A DNA stretch of 22,500 bases from Prorocentrum cordatum (GCA_963575745.1 CAUYUJ010018334.1:1-22500); one strand, 5' to 3'; shown: positions 1 to 8,434, counted from the stretch's first letter. Notes: a model not told the origin generated them from the sequence alone. Translations and numbers: made by a program.

Positions 1-1193
1 GGTCACCTCCAGGGAAGCTCTTGGTCCCTGGACGACATTAAGCTGCTCATGTGCGTCTGGACCAAGAGACAGCATCGTTACGTGCCGCGGTCACTCAGCA
101 CTACTTTTGTTGACGACAGCAACTCCACTACCCACGCCGCGCCCGAGTTGCACAAATCTCTTGATGAAACCGCCAAGTTTGATCGATTTTCTGGTCAACG
201 CATTCATCCTGGAAAAGTGGCGGGGTGGGCGCTTACTGACGAGCTTCACACCGCCGTTACCCAGCTCACCTTGTCGGAACGGCCCTTACGCGTGGTCGAC
301 TCCTTCAAGCTCGTCGGAAGTTACATCAACGCCGAGGCAGCGCCGGCTCCAGCCGCGCTCAACCTCACGGCCACCGCTGACGCCCGTGTTCGCAGGGCGA
401 CTAGTCGCCTGCCGCGTATTGGCAAGCTCCCATCTCCGATGCGTATTAAGGCGCGGCACACCCGCTCCCTTGCTGCCAGCGTCTGTACCACGGGCACTGA
501 CATCCAAGCCCCATCAGGCCCCGTCAAAACTGCCTACAACCATGCCCTTAAGGCGGCTATCCGCCCCAAGGGAAACAGGTGGGACGAGTTTTGGACTCTC
601 ATGGCCGTGTGCGTCCCAGGGCACGCCCTGGAGATTGACGCCATTATGCAGCGTGAAGTCTTCCTGTGCCTGCGGCGACAGGTCAACCGCGACGCCACTC
701 TTTGCGGCCTCGTCAGGGATCTCCAACACCATGTCCAGACCCCTTTTGGCGGAGGACCTGTTGGACGACTTGTTCAGACGCTTCAGCAGCTCCGTTGGAC
801 TTGGCCCACATTTGGCACCATGTACGACGACTGGGGCTGTAAGATCAGTTGGCTGAACCTTCCCCAAAACGCCTTCCTTCACATGCTGCGCGCCTCGCAA
901 CGCAGAGCCTTTCTCAGAAAAATCAAGCCACGGCGTCATGACCTTGGTCACCTTGCTTCGGTCAGACAGGGCCTCGACCTTTTCGCCAGCACGTGGCTCG
1001 CCCGCACCAAAGGAGCTGCAAAATGCAACGCATGGCAGCTGGCGCTCCTCTTAAACTACCTGTCGGGCGGGGACCACACCCAACAGCGACGTTCTCGATC
1101 AAATACGTCCGCTGATCCCAGCCCTATTTGCCGTTACTGTGATGAGGAAGAGGAAACTCAGGAGCACACTGTGCGTGACTGCAAGTGCTGGCC
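1..1193 (+). CDS. LINE-type retrotransposon pol, reverse transcriptase C-terminal part with CCHC zinc finger (5' truncated by window)
   Basis: The frame is open from base 1, so the protein starts upstream of the window. Numbering from the first Met (base 49), residues 20-23 are FVDD (bases 106-117), the catalytic metal-binding box of reverse transcriptase motif C. It is followed by a thumb-like stretch (FDRFSGQRIHPGK) and by FKLVGSYI near residue 86, which resembles the FKYLG block after the palm in LINE polymerases. At residues 361-378 lies C-x2-C-x8-H-x4-C (bases 1129-1182), the zinc finger often found at the end of LINE reverse transcriptases. The formal frame runs to 1527, but after about base 1190 it loses protein character while the -1 frame becomes RNase H. 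Family knowledge: such proteins copy the element RNA at a nicked target. Whether this copy is alive cannot be judged because its 5' half is missing. Confidence 0.78.
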
Positions 1194-3191
1194 CGTGAAA
1201 GAGTCCCTCTCACCACCCTCATCAGTGACGAACAGTGGGCACGTCTTCCTCCGCACACAAGACATTGCGGGCTCTTCGATGAGGACCCAGCCCTCCTCGA
1301 TCTGCAAGCCGACCTCGCGAGGGACCCGCTACCTCAACCCATACCGCGGCCCCCGCCTGAGGGAGATCCTGCGGCTTCAGCCCAGGACTCCTACACCACC
1401 TACCTCGACCACGACACTGGTTGGACATGGGTCTACGCGGCCACGGACGGTGCATGCACCAACCAAGCCATCCCTTTGCTTGCAAGAGCGGGCTACGGCG
1501 TCTACTACGGCATCGACCACCGCATGAACTACAGTGCGCGCGTTCACGGCATCACGCAGAACGCACAGCTTGCGGAGACCCTCGCCATTATCCACCTCAC
1601 GGCATGTGCTGAACGGCCCGTACACGTCTTCGTGGACAACCAGGCGGTGGTCGACGGCTTCCAAAGGATCATCGACGGACACTCACCACCGCAGGGCACG
1701 CACGTGGAGTTCTGGGAAAAGGTCCACCGATGTGTCATGGCCAAGCCAAACATGTTCCGCGTAGAGAAAGTCGCTAGCCACCAGGGCGACACGGGCATCG
1801 ACCTCGGGCTCATCGGGCCCATCGCGGAGGAGTTCAATCGTCAGGCTGACGCCCTCGCCACAGCGGCGGCACGTACTCATAACCTCCCAGACGACATCGT
1901 TGATGCTGCCAAAGCACGACACCGCCAAGCGACCGTGCTCCATGGAGTCGCCGTTGCCATCTACGAGCGGAGACATCGTACTCTTCCTCTCCCACACCGC
2001 AGGGCTGGGTTCACTGCTGCAGAACTAAACAAAATGGAACCAAATCCCCTGCTGTCTGACCAGGCTCCACCCGCGGCTGGACCAGACATCCCACAAAACC
2101 CCGACGAGCTCTGGGCCGAGGCCCAACGGGGGTTATTCGACGAACAGGAGGACGACCCGTTCGGCTGTGGTGGAGGTTTGGACTTCCTGGGCGACGAGTC
2201 AGCCAGCGCCAACCCTGCCCCGGCGGGCACCCGCACGGCGCCCCCGACTCCGCCATTGAGTGCGTCAGCCCACCCACACGACAACGCCGTTCCTTTTCAA
2301 GACGCTGATGAACAGGACGATGACCTTTTCAGCCTCGGTGGGGGATCGGACGCTTTGGACGACGGACCAGCCAACGAAAACCCCGCCCCGTCGGGAAACC
2401 TCGCAAACCCTACTGCGACGCCGTACCCAAGAGCGTTAACGCCCACATACGATGATATCGGTCACCGCCAGGACGCCGACCACGACCCGAGTCCCCCCCG
2501 AGGATTGGGCGGCATTGAGGACGCACCGCCGACACCACACGCTGCCGACCATGCCGCCCCACCGAGTCACCAACCCTCTACGCGACCGACCTCAGCGGCC
2601 TTGCACGGCATCACGACTGGCCCCACCGTGCATACCACTTCACCTTCCCATCGTCAGCGACCCGCGGGGGCGGCTTCAGCCCCCCCGCAGGGTACTAAAC
2701 CAGACAGGCCCGCGTGCCCCACCCACGCTTCCTCCGTTGCTGAGCGAGAGGAAGCGGCTCCCCTGACCTCTCGGGGCGCGGCCCTAGCGGCTCCAGCCCT
2801 GGGGTCGCGCCGGCCCCTCCAGTCACCTTTTAAGGGTGACGGACGTCAGCGTTCAGGGTCCCGCACGCCGCTAGCCCACCTGGACAGGCGTACCGAGGAC
2901 CTCGCCTCTGTCTCTAGATCCTCGGCGGATGTCACTGAGCAGCCACCTCTCACCGACCGTGAAACCGAGCTGTCACAGGCTATGGCTGCCCTTCAGCAGA
3001 GGTGCTTAGCTCTCGCCGCGGACCTCGCCGCTGCCCAAGCTCGTCAAGGTCCTCTACTCCAGCGCCTCCACAGCGCTGGGCGAGCCTTCGCCGAGCTGCT
3101 CACGACCTCGCCCGATGGTGTCGTGCCGTCACTCAACATCCTAGCTATGTTGTCATCGTTCCGCGGCGCTCCACCTGGTGCCCCGCGCTAA
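1185..3191 (+). CDS. LINE-type pol continuation: RNase H domain with long proline/acid-rich C-terminal tail
   Basis: This frame lies -1 relative to the upstream RT/zinc-finger frame and takes over at about 1185-1200, so it is probably the same polyprotein. The listed start is a GTG and is unlikely to be a real initiator. The RNase H fold carries its four acids: D88 (TDGAC), E131 (AQLAETLAI), D151 (VFVDNQAV) and D222 (RQADALA), at bases 1446, 1575, 1635 and 1848. RNase H would remove element RNA from RNA:DNA hybrids. After about residue 260 the protein becomes Pro/Ala/Asp-rich for some 400 residues, far longer than a normal RNase H end. It includes a duplicated acidic motif (from bases 2139 and 2307) and an Ala/Leu/Gln-rich, coiled-coil-like stretch near 2961-3080. 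The stop is TAA at 3189-3191. The domain call is secure; the role of the tail is unknown. Confidence 0.75.
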   Translation: MLARERVPLTTLISDEQWARLPPHTRHCGLFDEDPALLDLQADLARDPLPQPIPRPPPEGDPAASAQDSYTTYLDHDTGWTWVYAATDGACTNQAIPLLARAGYGVYYGIDHRMNYSARVHGITQNAQLAETLAIIHLTACAERPVHVFVDNQAVVDGFQRIIDGHSPPQGTHVEFWEKVHRCVMAKPNMFRVEKVASHQGDTGIDLGLIGPIAEEFNRQADALATAAARTHNLPDDIVDAAKARHRQATVLHGVAVAIYERRHRTLPLPHRRAGFTAAELNKMEPNPLLSDQAPPAAGPDIPQNPDELWAEAQRGLFDEQEDDPFGCGGGLDFLGDESASANPAPAGTRTAPPTPPLSASAHPHDNAVPFQDADEQDDDLFSLGGGSDALDDGPANENPAPSGNLANPTATPYPRALTPTYDDIGHRQDADHDPSPPRGLGGIEDAPPTPHAADHAAPPSHQPSTRPTSAALHGITTGPTVHTTSPSHRQRPAGAASAPPQGTKPDRPACPTHASSVAEREEAAPLTSRGAALAAPALGSRRPLQSPFKGDGRQRSGSRTPLAHLDRRTEDLASVSRSSADVTEQPPLTDRETELSQAMAALQQRCLALAADLAAAQARQGPLLQRLHSAGRAFAELLTTSPDGVVPSLNILAMLSSFRGAPPGAPR

Positions 3192-3558
3192 TCTCCTCCT
3201 TTCTGCCTGCCCGTGTGTACGTGTGGCTCCGCGTCCACGGTGTCAGGGCGTGGGGGCGGGGGGTGCCCCGTCACTGCGCGCCGCTTAGCGGCCAAGCGCC
3301 CAACTGGCGGTCCGCCAAGCCGCCTAGCCACGTGCCAGCACGTCTCCTTTCTTGTTGGGGCCTTTTACCTCACGCGGTCTGTCAGGTGAGATCTTCATCG
3401 TCTGTCCGCCGTCTGTAGCGTCAGTCGCACTGCGCCGGGGGAGGGGGTTTTGTAGCCCGCCCTCGTATCTTAAGGCTGCACCGCCGCTAATAGTGCTTGC
3501 GAGTTGTCGCACCGCAGTGCGCCTCGCGGACGGACCCTGGTCCGCCTACTTGTCCGAT
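3192..3558 (+). other. Non-coding stretch after the LINE ORF, possible 3' UTR
   Basis: I see no convincing gene here. The sequence is GC-rich, with short G-runs near 3249-3268, and ends directly at the long (TC)n tract. Its position after the stop codon suggests the 3' untranslated region of the LINE element. No poly(A) tail or target-site duplication is visible. Confidence 0.35.
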
Positions 3559-3893
3559 CTCTCTCCCTCTCTCTCTCTCTCCCTCTCTCTCTCTCCCTCT
3601 CTCTCCCTCTCTCTCTCTCTCGCTGTCTCTCTCCCCCTCTCTCCTCTCTCTCTCCTCTCTCTCTCACTCTCTCTCTTTCTATCTCCTCTCTCTCTCTCTC
3701 GCTTCTCTTTCTCTCCTCTCTCTTCTCTCTCTCGTCTCTCTCTCTCTCTTTCTCGCTCTTTCTCTTTTTTTCTTCTTTCTCTCTCTCTCTCTCTCTATTC
3801 GCCCTCTCTCTTTCTCTCCTCTCTCTCTCTCTCTCCTCTCCCTCTCTCTCTCTCCGCTTTTTTTTTTTTTGTTTCTCTCTCTCTCGTCTCTCG

Positions 3894-3927
<34 letters not shown>

Positions 3928-3967
3928 TCTCTCTCTCTCTTCTCTCTCTCTCTCTCTCTCTCTCCTC

Positions 3968-4017
<50 letters not shown>

Positions 4018-4031
4018 TCTTCTTTCCCTCT
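3559..4031 (+). repeat. (TC)n polypyrimidine microsatellite
   Basis: Almost uninterrupted CT/CTC dinucleotide repeats on the plus strand, with occasional T-runs (twelve T at about 3859-3870). The open frames in both directions (Ser/Leu-rich forward, Arg/Glu-rich reverse) are artefacts of the repeat. Confidence 0.97.
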
Positions 4032-4121
4032 CCCCCCCCCCTTCCCCCCCCCCCCTCCCCCCTTCCCCCCCCCCCCCTCCTCCTCCCCCCCCCCCTCCCC
4101 CCCCCCCCCCCCCCCCCCCCC
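4032..4121 (+). repeat. C-rich homopolymer tract
   Basis: Long runs of C broken only by T and TT, ending in a run of more than 20 C. The complementary strand is a set of G-runs with quadruplex potential. Run lengths in such tracts are prone to sequencing and assembly error. Confidence 0.95.
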
Positions 4122-4147
4122 TTTCTCATCTGACCCACAGTCGCCTC

Positions 4148-4395
4148 CAGGAGAAGCAGCAGGGGGACGGGGAGGAGGAAGAAGGAGAAGGAGGAGGGGG
4201 GAGGGGGAGGAGGAGAAGGAGGAGGAGGAGGAGGAGGAGGAGGCGAAACCGGAGGCAGAGGAGGAATAACATCCACGAGGGCGATCCGCAGTCGCCTCAA
4301 GGAGGAGGCGGATGAGGAGGAGGAGGAGGAGGAGGAGGAGGACGATGGCGCGGCGGAGGAGGAGGAGGTGGAGGAGGAGGAGGAGGAGGAGAGCG
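4148..4395 (+). repeat. (GGA/GAG)n polypurine tract
   Basis: Purine-rich GGA/GAG triplets on the plus strand, directly after the pyrimidine and C tract. The two blocks are roughly complementary, so a single strand could fold back. A short less repetitive gap around 4260-4310 interrupts it. No gene is supported. Confidence 0.9.
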
Positions 4396-4565
4396 AACTC
4401 CATGAGGTTGAGTTTCAGAGGGGGTCTAGGGGGAGGGGGCGGGCCCGCGGCCTCCGAACTGGCGCGCGCTGTCCTCCAGCGTATCCTCGGCAGCTGCAGC
4501 AGCGGCTCCGCCTGCGGCGCGGGGGGGGGGGGCGGCTGAACGTGCCCGTGCGCTGTGTCATCGAT
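4396..4565. other. Short GC-rich non-repetitive spacer
   Basis: About 170 bp of unique GC-rich sequence between repeat blocks, including a 10-G run near 4521-4530. No start, motif or exon-like protein segment stands out on either strand. Confidence 0.5.
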
Positions 4566-4737
4566 TGCCGCCTCCTCCTCCTCTTCCTTATCCTGCTCCT
4601 GCTCCTGCTCCTGCTCAGCCTCCTCCTCCTCCTCCTCCTCCTCCTTCTCATCCTCCTCCTCCTACTACTACTACTCCTCTTCCTCCTCCTCCTACTCATA
4701 CTCCTCCTCATCCCCCCCCTCCTCATCATCATCTCCC
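4566..4737 (+). repeat. (TCC)n polypyrimidine tract
   Basis: CTC/TCC triplets with CTG and CTA variants near 4590-4615 and 4662-4676, then a short CATCATCATC end. The Ser/Pro/Leu reading frames are repeat artefacts. Confidence 0.92.
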
Positions 4738-5015
4738 ATCCCATCCACCGCGGCGGCAACGACGACGACGTCGACGAACCTTTTCGACGACTAAGGTCGC
4801 TCGACCTTCCGCTCAGCGAGTACGAGCAGGCGCCCCGCCCCTCCCTCTCTACCCCGCGCTCCCACCTCCTCCCTTCGTCTTCCCTCCATCCATCCATCCC
4901 TCGTCGCACTCTCCATCCCTCGGCTCCCCTCCCGCGCCGCCCATCCCTCCCCCCCCTGGCACCCCGCGCCACCTCGACCTCCCGCCCCATTCTGACGCCA
5001 AGCGGCAATAGGAGC
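4738..5015. other. GC-rich spacer without a recognisable gene
   Basis: Mixed-sequence DNA with a short CCAT repeat at about 4885-4899 and several C-rich stretches. Open frames run through it on both strands, but they are compositional, with Pro/Arg-rich products and no motif. Confidence 0.5.
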
Positions 5016-5160
5016 GCGGGGGAGGTGGAGGAGGAGAAGGAGGGGGATGAGGAAGGGGGGAGGAGGAGGACGACAAGGAGGAGGAGGAGCATCAGGGGGA
5101 GGAGGAGCAGGGGGAGGAGGAGCAGGAGAAGGAGGAGGAGGAAGAGGGGAAGATGGATTG
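5016..5160 (+). repeat. (GGA)n polypurine tract
   Basis: GGA/GGAGGGG triplets with AGC and CAT interruptions on the plus strand. It is opposite in strand sense to the TCC blocks on either side. Confidence 0.9.
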
Positions 5161-5275
5161 AGAGATGATGGCGCACGGAGCCACCTTTCGCCACGCGCCA
5201 GTGCAATCGAGCGCCTAGCTGCAGTACCGAGCAGTTCGTGCAAATATCTCGATGTCTTCTCTGGCATCGCATGCA

Positions 5276-5450
5276 TCCTTCTCCTCCTCCTGTCCCTCCT
5301 CCTCCTCCTCCTCCGCCTCCTCCTCCTCCTTCTCCTCCTCCTCTCCCTCCCCCTCCCCCTCCTCCACCTCATCATCATCATCATCATCGTCATCATCATC
5401 ATCATCATCATCATCATCGTCATCATCATCATCATCATCATCACCATCAC
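5276..5450 (+). repeat. (TCC)n then (ATC)n microsatellite
   Basis: TCC triplets (about 5276-5370) change into a nearly pure ATC/CATCAT array (about 5371-5450) with a few CGT variants. Frames through it give poly-Asp, poly-His or poly-Ser. The region up to 5600 has no supported gene. Confidence 0.93.
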
Positions 5451-5601
5451 CCCCCACAATCTCCACCATCCTCCTCCTCCTGCTCCTCTTTGCCTCCTTC
5501 ATCTCTCATGTTCGCTCGTTCCCTTCTTGAAGGCCCTCCTCCACAGCGATGCGGCGTGGCCGAGCTGCGGACATCTGTCGCAAGGCAGCGCCTTCGCTGC
5601 A

Positions 5602-6743
5602 TCACGCGCGCAGGTCAGCACTAGATGAGAAGCGTGAAAACGCAGAAAACAGGCCAGACTGTGGCGAGCTCAATTGCGCAACGGCACGCGGCGCGTCGTT
5701 GGCCGACGGCTTCTTCGCGACAATCTGCGCGACGTCGACGCTCTGCTCGGCAATCGCAGCAGCTGGCCTCTTCAGGGTGCTCGCCGCGGCGGCGGCTGGA
5801 CTGTTGATGGCCCCCCCCTTCTCGGCATCCTCCTCGTCATCCTCGTTCGCTCCGTCGCTGTCAGAGCCACTGGTGCTGCTGTCCTCGCCCTTCTCCTGCG
5901 ATGGCGAGTCTGGGCCGAGCAACCGAGGGGGTCGTTCGCGAGGTGCATCAGGGTCAACTTCGTGATCAGGGTCAGCTTGTGGCTCCTCTTCGCCTCCCTC
6001 CTCGGCACCGGGCCCCCCCCCTCCTGCTCGAGCGGGGCGGCCGCGGCAGGCCGCGGCTTCTTGTGCTCGATGGCGGCGCTTGCAGCTGGACGCTTCAAGC
6101 CTGCAGTCGCGGCATGCGAGGCATGTGACCGTTGAAGCTTCTCCTTCATCGGCTTCAGGTCGTTGTCGTAGTCGCACCTGCCAGCCAATGCGCCCTTGGC
6201 CCACGCCACGGCCTGAGCGCATGCCACCGCCTCTGGCGCGTAGTTGAAGCTGAACTGCACCTTCTGGGAGCCGTTCACCTTTATTATCACGCCAGGGTTA
6301 TTGGGGTCAAGCTGCTTCTTCTCCGCCGAGACCGTCGTGCCGTCATCCATCTTCCCAGAGAAAAGCTTGAGGCGCCGCTTTCCGCTGGAGGCGGCCTGCT
6401 TCTCACGGCTCCTCCACGCGGCGACGGTCAAGGACGAGATCTCCGAGGAGTAGCCGTCGCCCCACTTCGCCGTCATGAAATGGTGACCCTTGGCGGTCGG
6501 CTTGCACTCGAACACGTTCGTCGGCTCAGCCTTCTTGCCCTTGACCTTCCTGAAGGCGGTGCCCGACGCCGCGTCGTACGTCACCGTGTAGTCAGAGGCG
6601 GCGGATGCCGCAGATGCGGGCGATGGCCTGGTCGAGGGCGCCGCCCGCGCTATGCCTTGCTTCTCGCGAAGCTTGCTGAGCCACTGCGGGACCTTGCCCT
6701 CCTGGCGCTCGCGCCGCAACGGGTCGTAGAGGCGGCGCATCAT
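5602..6743 (-). CDS. Hypothetical host protein, likely 3' terminal exon block, one frameshift at a G9 run
   Basis: I do not recognise a family. The frame from 6743 starts MMRRLYDPLRRERQEGKVPQ and contains a compact, protein-like region at residues 50-190 (YTVTYDAASG, FECKPTAKG, AKWGDGYSSEI, VKVNG-like and FSFNYAPEAV segments), then an Ala/Pro/Lys-rich tail. At about residue 242 (bases 6013-6021, nine C on plus) the sensible frame changes. The new frame continues with an acidic Ser/Asp/Glu stretch to TGA at 5602-5604, while the old frame turns Arg-rich and unlikely. An LKRPAA motif occurs on both sides of the break (residues 216-221, and again near 5780), which supports one original protein. 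The frame is open upstream of 6743 back to a stop at 6798-6800, so the true exon start may be a splice acceptor rather than this ATG. The basic tail motifs would suit a nuclear protein; that is a guess. Confidence 0.55.
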
Positions 6744-6919
6744 GCTGCGGAGCCTGGGGCGCGCAGCGCAGAGGATGGGGGGAAGACGATCGTCGGATCA
6801 GCGATCGCGGGCGTTGACGCCGCGCGTTCGCGGCCCTGGTCGTCCTCCAACCTCGTCCTTGGCTCGGCCCACCCCCGACCCTCGTCCATGGCTCAAGTCA
6901 TGCGTGCCCGTCCTCTCCC

Positions 6920-7132
6920 TCAGTGTTCTCCTCCTCCTCCTCCTCCTCCTCCTCTTCCTCCTCCTCCGCGCATTCCTCCTCCTCGTCCTCCCCCTCCCCC
7001 ATTCTCCTCCTCCTTCTGCTCCTTCTCCCCCTCCTCGTCTTCCTCCTCCTCCTCCTCCTCCTCCTGGTCCTCCTCCTCATCCTCACCCTCCTCCTCGTCC
7101 TCATCATCATCCCCCTCCTCGTCGTTCTCCTG
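6920..7132 (+). repeat. (TCC)n polypyrimidine tract between exon-like islands
   Basis: TCC/CTC triplets with CTG and CAT variants. On the minus strand the same DNA reads as a Glu/Asp-rich stretch, so part could be translated as an acidic linker if the flanking islands are exons. Otherwise it is intronic simple repeat. Confidence 0.85.
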
Positions 7133-7142
7133 CTCTAGCTCG

Positions 7143-7233
7143 ATGCCCTGAAGAACATGAGAGACTGCTTGGCGGCCCAGTCGTCCTTCTGCCCGTCAGA
7201 GAGTCGGCTCAAGCTGTCAATCGAGCCCATCAG
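7143..7233 (-). CDS. Exon-like fragment of the same minus-strand host gene (tentative)
   Basis: On the minus strand this island reads MGSIDSLSRLSDGQKDDW followed by AAKQSLMFFRASS and a TAG. It is protein-like in composition, unlike the repeats around it. An AG precedes the Leu-Ser-Arg-Leu codons, so an acceptor there is possible. A -1 frame after the Phe-Phe codons would lead into a Glu/Asp run through the TCC tract. It lies between two other exon-like islands on the same strand. No family is recognised and the splice sites are not certain. Confidence 0.35.
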
Positions 7234-7279
7234 TCCGCCACGCCATCCAGGCGCAAGTGCGCGTTAAGTTACACTTCTC

Positions 7280-7425
7280 TTCCGCACCCGCCCCCTTCGA
7301 GAATCCAGAGGTGGGGGGTGTCCCATGGGCGTGAGATGTCAGTCCAGAGGTGGGGGGGTGCCCCGTGGGCCCTTACCCTGCCTTACCCCTTACCCTGCCT
7401 TACCCCTTACCCTTCCTTGCCCTCT
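7280..7425 (+). repeat. Short tandem duplications: CCAGAGGTGGGGGG pair and CCTTACCC array
   Basis: A CCAGAGGTGGGGGG-containing segment occurs twice about 46 bp apart (near 7302 and 7348). It is followed by several copies of CCTTACCC/CTTACCCTG at about 7370-7420. These are ordinary minisatellite-like duplications; no gene is supported. Confidence 0.75.
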
Positions 7426-7465
7426 CCCACGTCGGCATCGTTTCTGGATGGGCTGGCGGTGGTAC

Positions 7466-7585
7466 GCGAAGCGTCGCCGATTGCTTGAATGCCTGATGGC
7501 ACGCCTCCTTCGTGAGGCTGAGATTTGGCGAGATCGCCTCGAGCGCCGCAATCGCCTCGGGTCTCGAACTAGCCGTCGTTGCCAT
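7466..7585 (-). CDS. Exon-like fragment of the minus-strand host gene (tentative)
   Basis: From an ATG at 7585 the minus strand reads MATTASSRPEAIAALEAISP then NLSLTKEACHQAFKQSATLR. This looks like a normal helical protein segment and is unlike the flanking low-complexity DNA. A GT that could serve as a donor follows the last Arg codon (minus-strand CGC|GTACC). The reading frame stays open to 7400 but becomes Pro-rich. It is placed between the 8191 start and the 7233 and 6743 islands, all on one strand, hence the single-gene proposal. No family is recognised. Confidence 0.4.
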
Positions 7586-7599
7586 CGCCGTCACGAAGA

Positions 7600-7745
7600 G
7601 GAGGGGGGGGAGGGAGAGGGAGGGAGAGAGAGGGAGAGGGGATGAGGATAAGGAGGATGAGAATCGAGGAGGAGGAGGAGGAGGAGGCGCAGGGTGGATC
7701 AGGATAAGGAAGAGGAGGAGGAGGAGCCAGTCGGTCGGTCGGTCT
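7600..7745 (+). repeat. (GGA)n polypurine tract with a short (GGTC)n end
   Basis: GGA/GAGGG triplets on plus, then a few GGTC repeats at about 7731-7745. It is immediately followed by a TCC tract of opposite sense. Confidence 0.85.
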
Positions 7746-7787
7746 ATCGTCCACTCGGCGTTGACGTCATCGTCGTCGTCATCATCG

Positions 7788-7850
7788 TTCCTCCTCCTCA
7801 TCCTCCTCCTCCTCCTCCCCCTCCTCCCCCTCCTCCTCCTCCTCCTCCTC

Positions 7851-7882
<32 letters not shown>

Positions 7883-7975
7883 TCCTCCTCCTCCTCCTCC
7901 TCCTCCTCCTCGTCCTCCTCCTCCTCATCCTTCCTATCATCGTCCTTCTCCTCGTCCATCCTCCGCCCCCCTCCC
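7788..7975 (+). repeat. (TCC)n polypyrimidine tract
   Basis: Long, nearly pure CTC triplets with few interruptions. The Gly- or Glu-rich minus-strand frames are repeat artefacts. Confidence 0.93.
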
Positions 7976-8037
7976 CCTCCTCCGACGGCGACGCGACGGG
8001 CGGCCACGTCGACGACGACGACGACGAAGACGAGCCT

Positions 8038-8191
8038 TCGCGTGCCGATGGATTTCGTCGATGCACGACTCGTTGAATTTGTCCTTGCCCGGCTTGCTCC
8101 CGTACGTAAGCCAGTCCTCTGCCACGAAACCCTTCAGAGCGTCGGCGATGATCGATGCATCGGCGCACCGGTCGCGCGCGCCCTCGGACAT
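8038..8191 (-). CDS. First coding exon of a hypothetical host gene, downstream of a spliced-leader relic
   Basis: The chosen start is the ATG at 8189-8191, the first one in this frame after the spliced-leader-like sequence, 39 bp away. The product begins MSEGARDRCADASIIADALK and continues GFVAEDWLTYGSKPGKDKFN, ESCIDEIHRHAKA. It is well-mixed and protein-like, then dissolves into an Arg run through CGT/CGA repeats. The formal frame ends at 7937, but the sensible part stops near 8038, where I expect a splice donor or repeat expansion. I recognise no domain. The leader relic suggests the locus descends from a reverse-transcribed trans-spliced mRNA. Confidence 0.5.
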
Positions 8192-8230
8192 GCGTGCGCG
8201 TCGGCGCACGTGAAGCGAGCCGAGCTCGCC

Positions 8231-8250
8231 CTGCAGCCAAAATGGCTACG
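8231..8250 (-). promoter_or_regulatory. Relic of the dinoflagellate spliced leader
   Basis: The minus strand reads CGTAGCCATTTTGGCTGCAG. The conserved dinoflagellate leader has CGTAGCCATTTTGGCTCAAG at the same place, so 18 of 20 bases agree, including an unbroken run of 16. Such a leader is normally added to mRNA in trans. A genomic copy next to an ORF is known in dinoflagellates as the scar of mRNA retroposition. Confidence 0.75.
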
Positions 8251-8360
8251 ACGGTACAAGGGGGAGCCAGCCCCCACGTAGAGGTAACCGCGGCGGTCGG
8301 GTCTACGATCCGCGTGAGGAGTGCGCCGCAGTGCGGCAGGGGTGTACCGATGATAGTCAA

Positions 8361-8434
8361 TGCGTCATCGATGCGTCATCGATGACGCATCGATGACGTC
8401 ATCAATGCGTCATCGATGACGCATCGATGACGCG
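8361..8434. repeat. Cluster of nested perfect palindromes (ATGCGTCATCGATGACGCAT type)
   Basis: A 36-bp perfect palindrome spans 8363-8398, centred between 8380 and 8381. A second 20-bp perfect palindrome spans 8405-8424. A 12-bp palindrome containing TGACGTCA (8394-8401) joins them. The building block is an 8-10 bp GCGTCATCG or its complement, repeated seven times or so. It could be a cruciform-forming element or a binding-site cluster; no gene overlaps it. Confidence 0.85.

Noticed and set aside
3352-4403. Long Ser/Leu-rich and Arg/Glu-rich open frames on both strands
   Set aside because: They follow (TC)n, (C)n and (GGA)n repeats, are open in several frames at once, and have no non-repetitive protein segment.
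5772-6010. Arg-rich continuation of the minus-strand frame past the G9 run
   Set aside because: It loses the acidic, LKRPAA-containing character that the other frame keeps, so I take it as the out-of-frame shadow.
6886-6900. TGGCTCAAG before an ATG, resembling the end of the spliced leader
   Set aside because: Only nine bases match and the upstream leader bases are absent. Such a match is plausible by chance in this length of DNA.
7370-7420. CCTTACCC array as an interstitial telomere repeat
   Set aside because: The expected dinoflagellate telomere unit is TTTAGGG (complement CCCTAAA). These units differ and vary in length.
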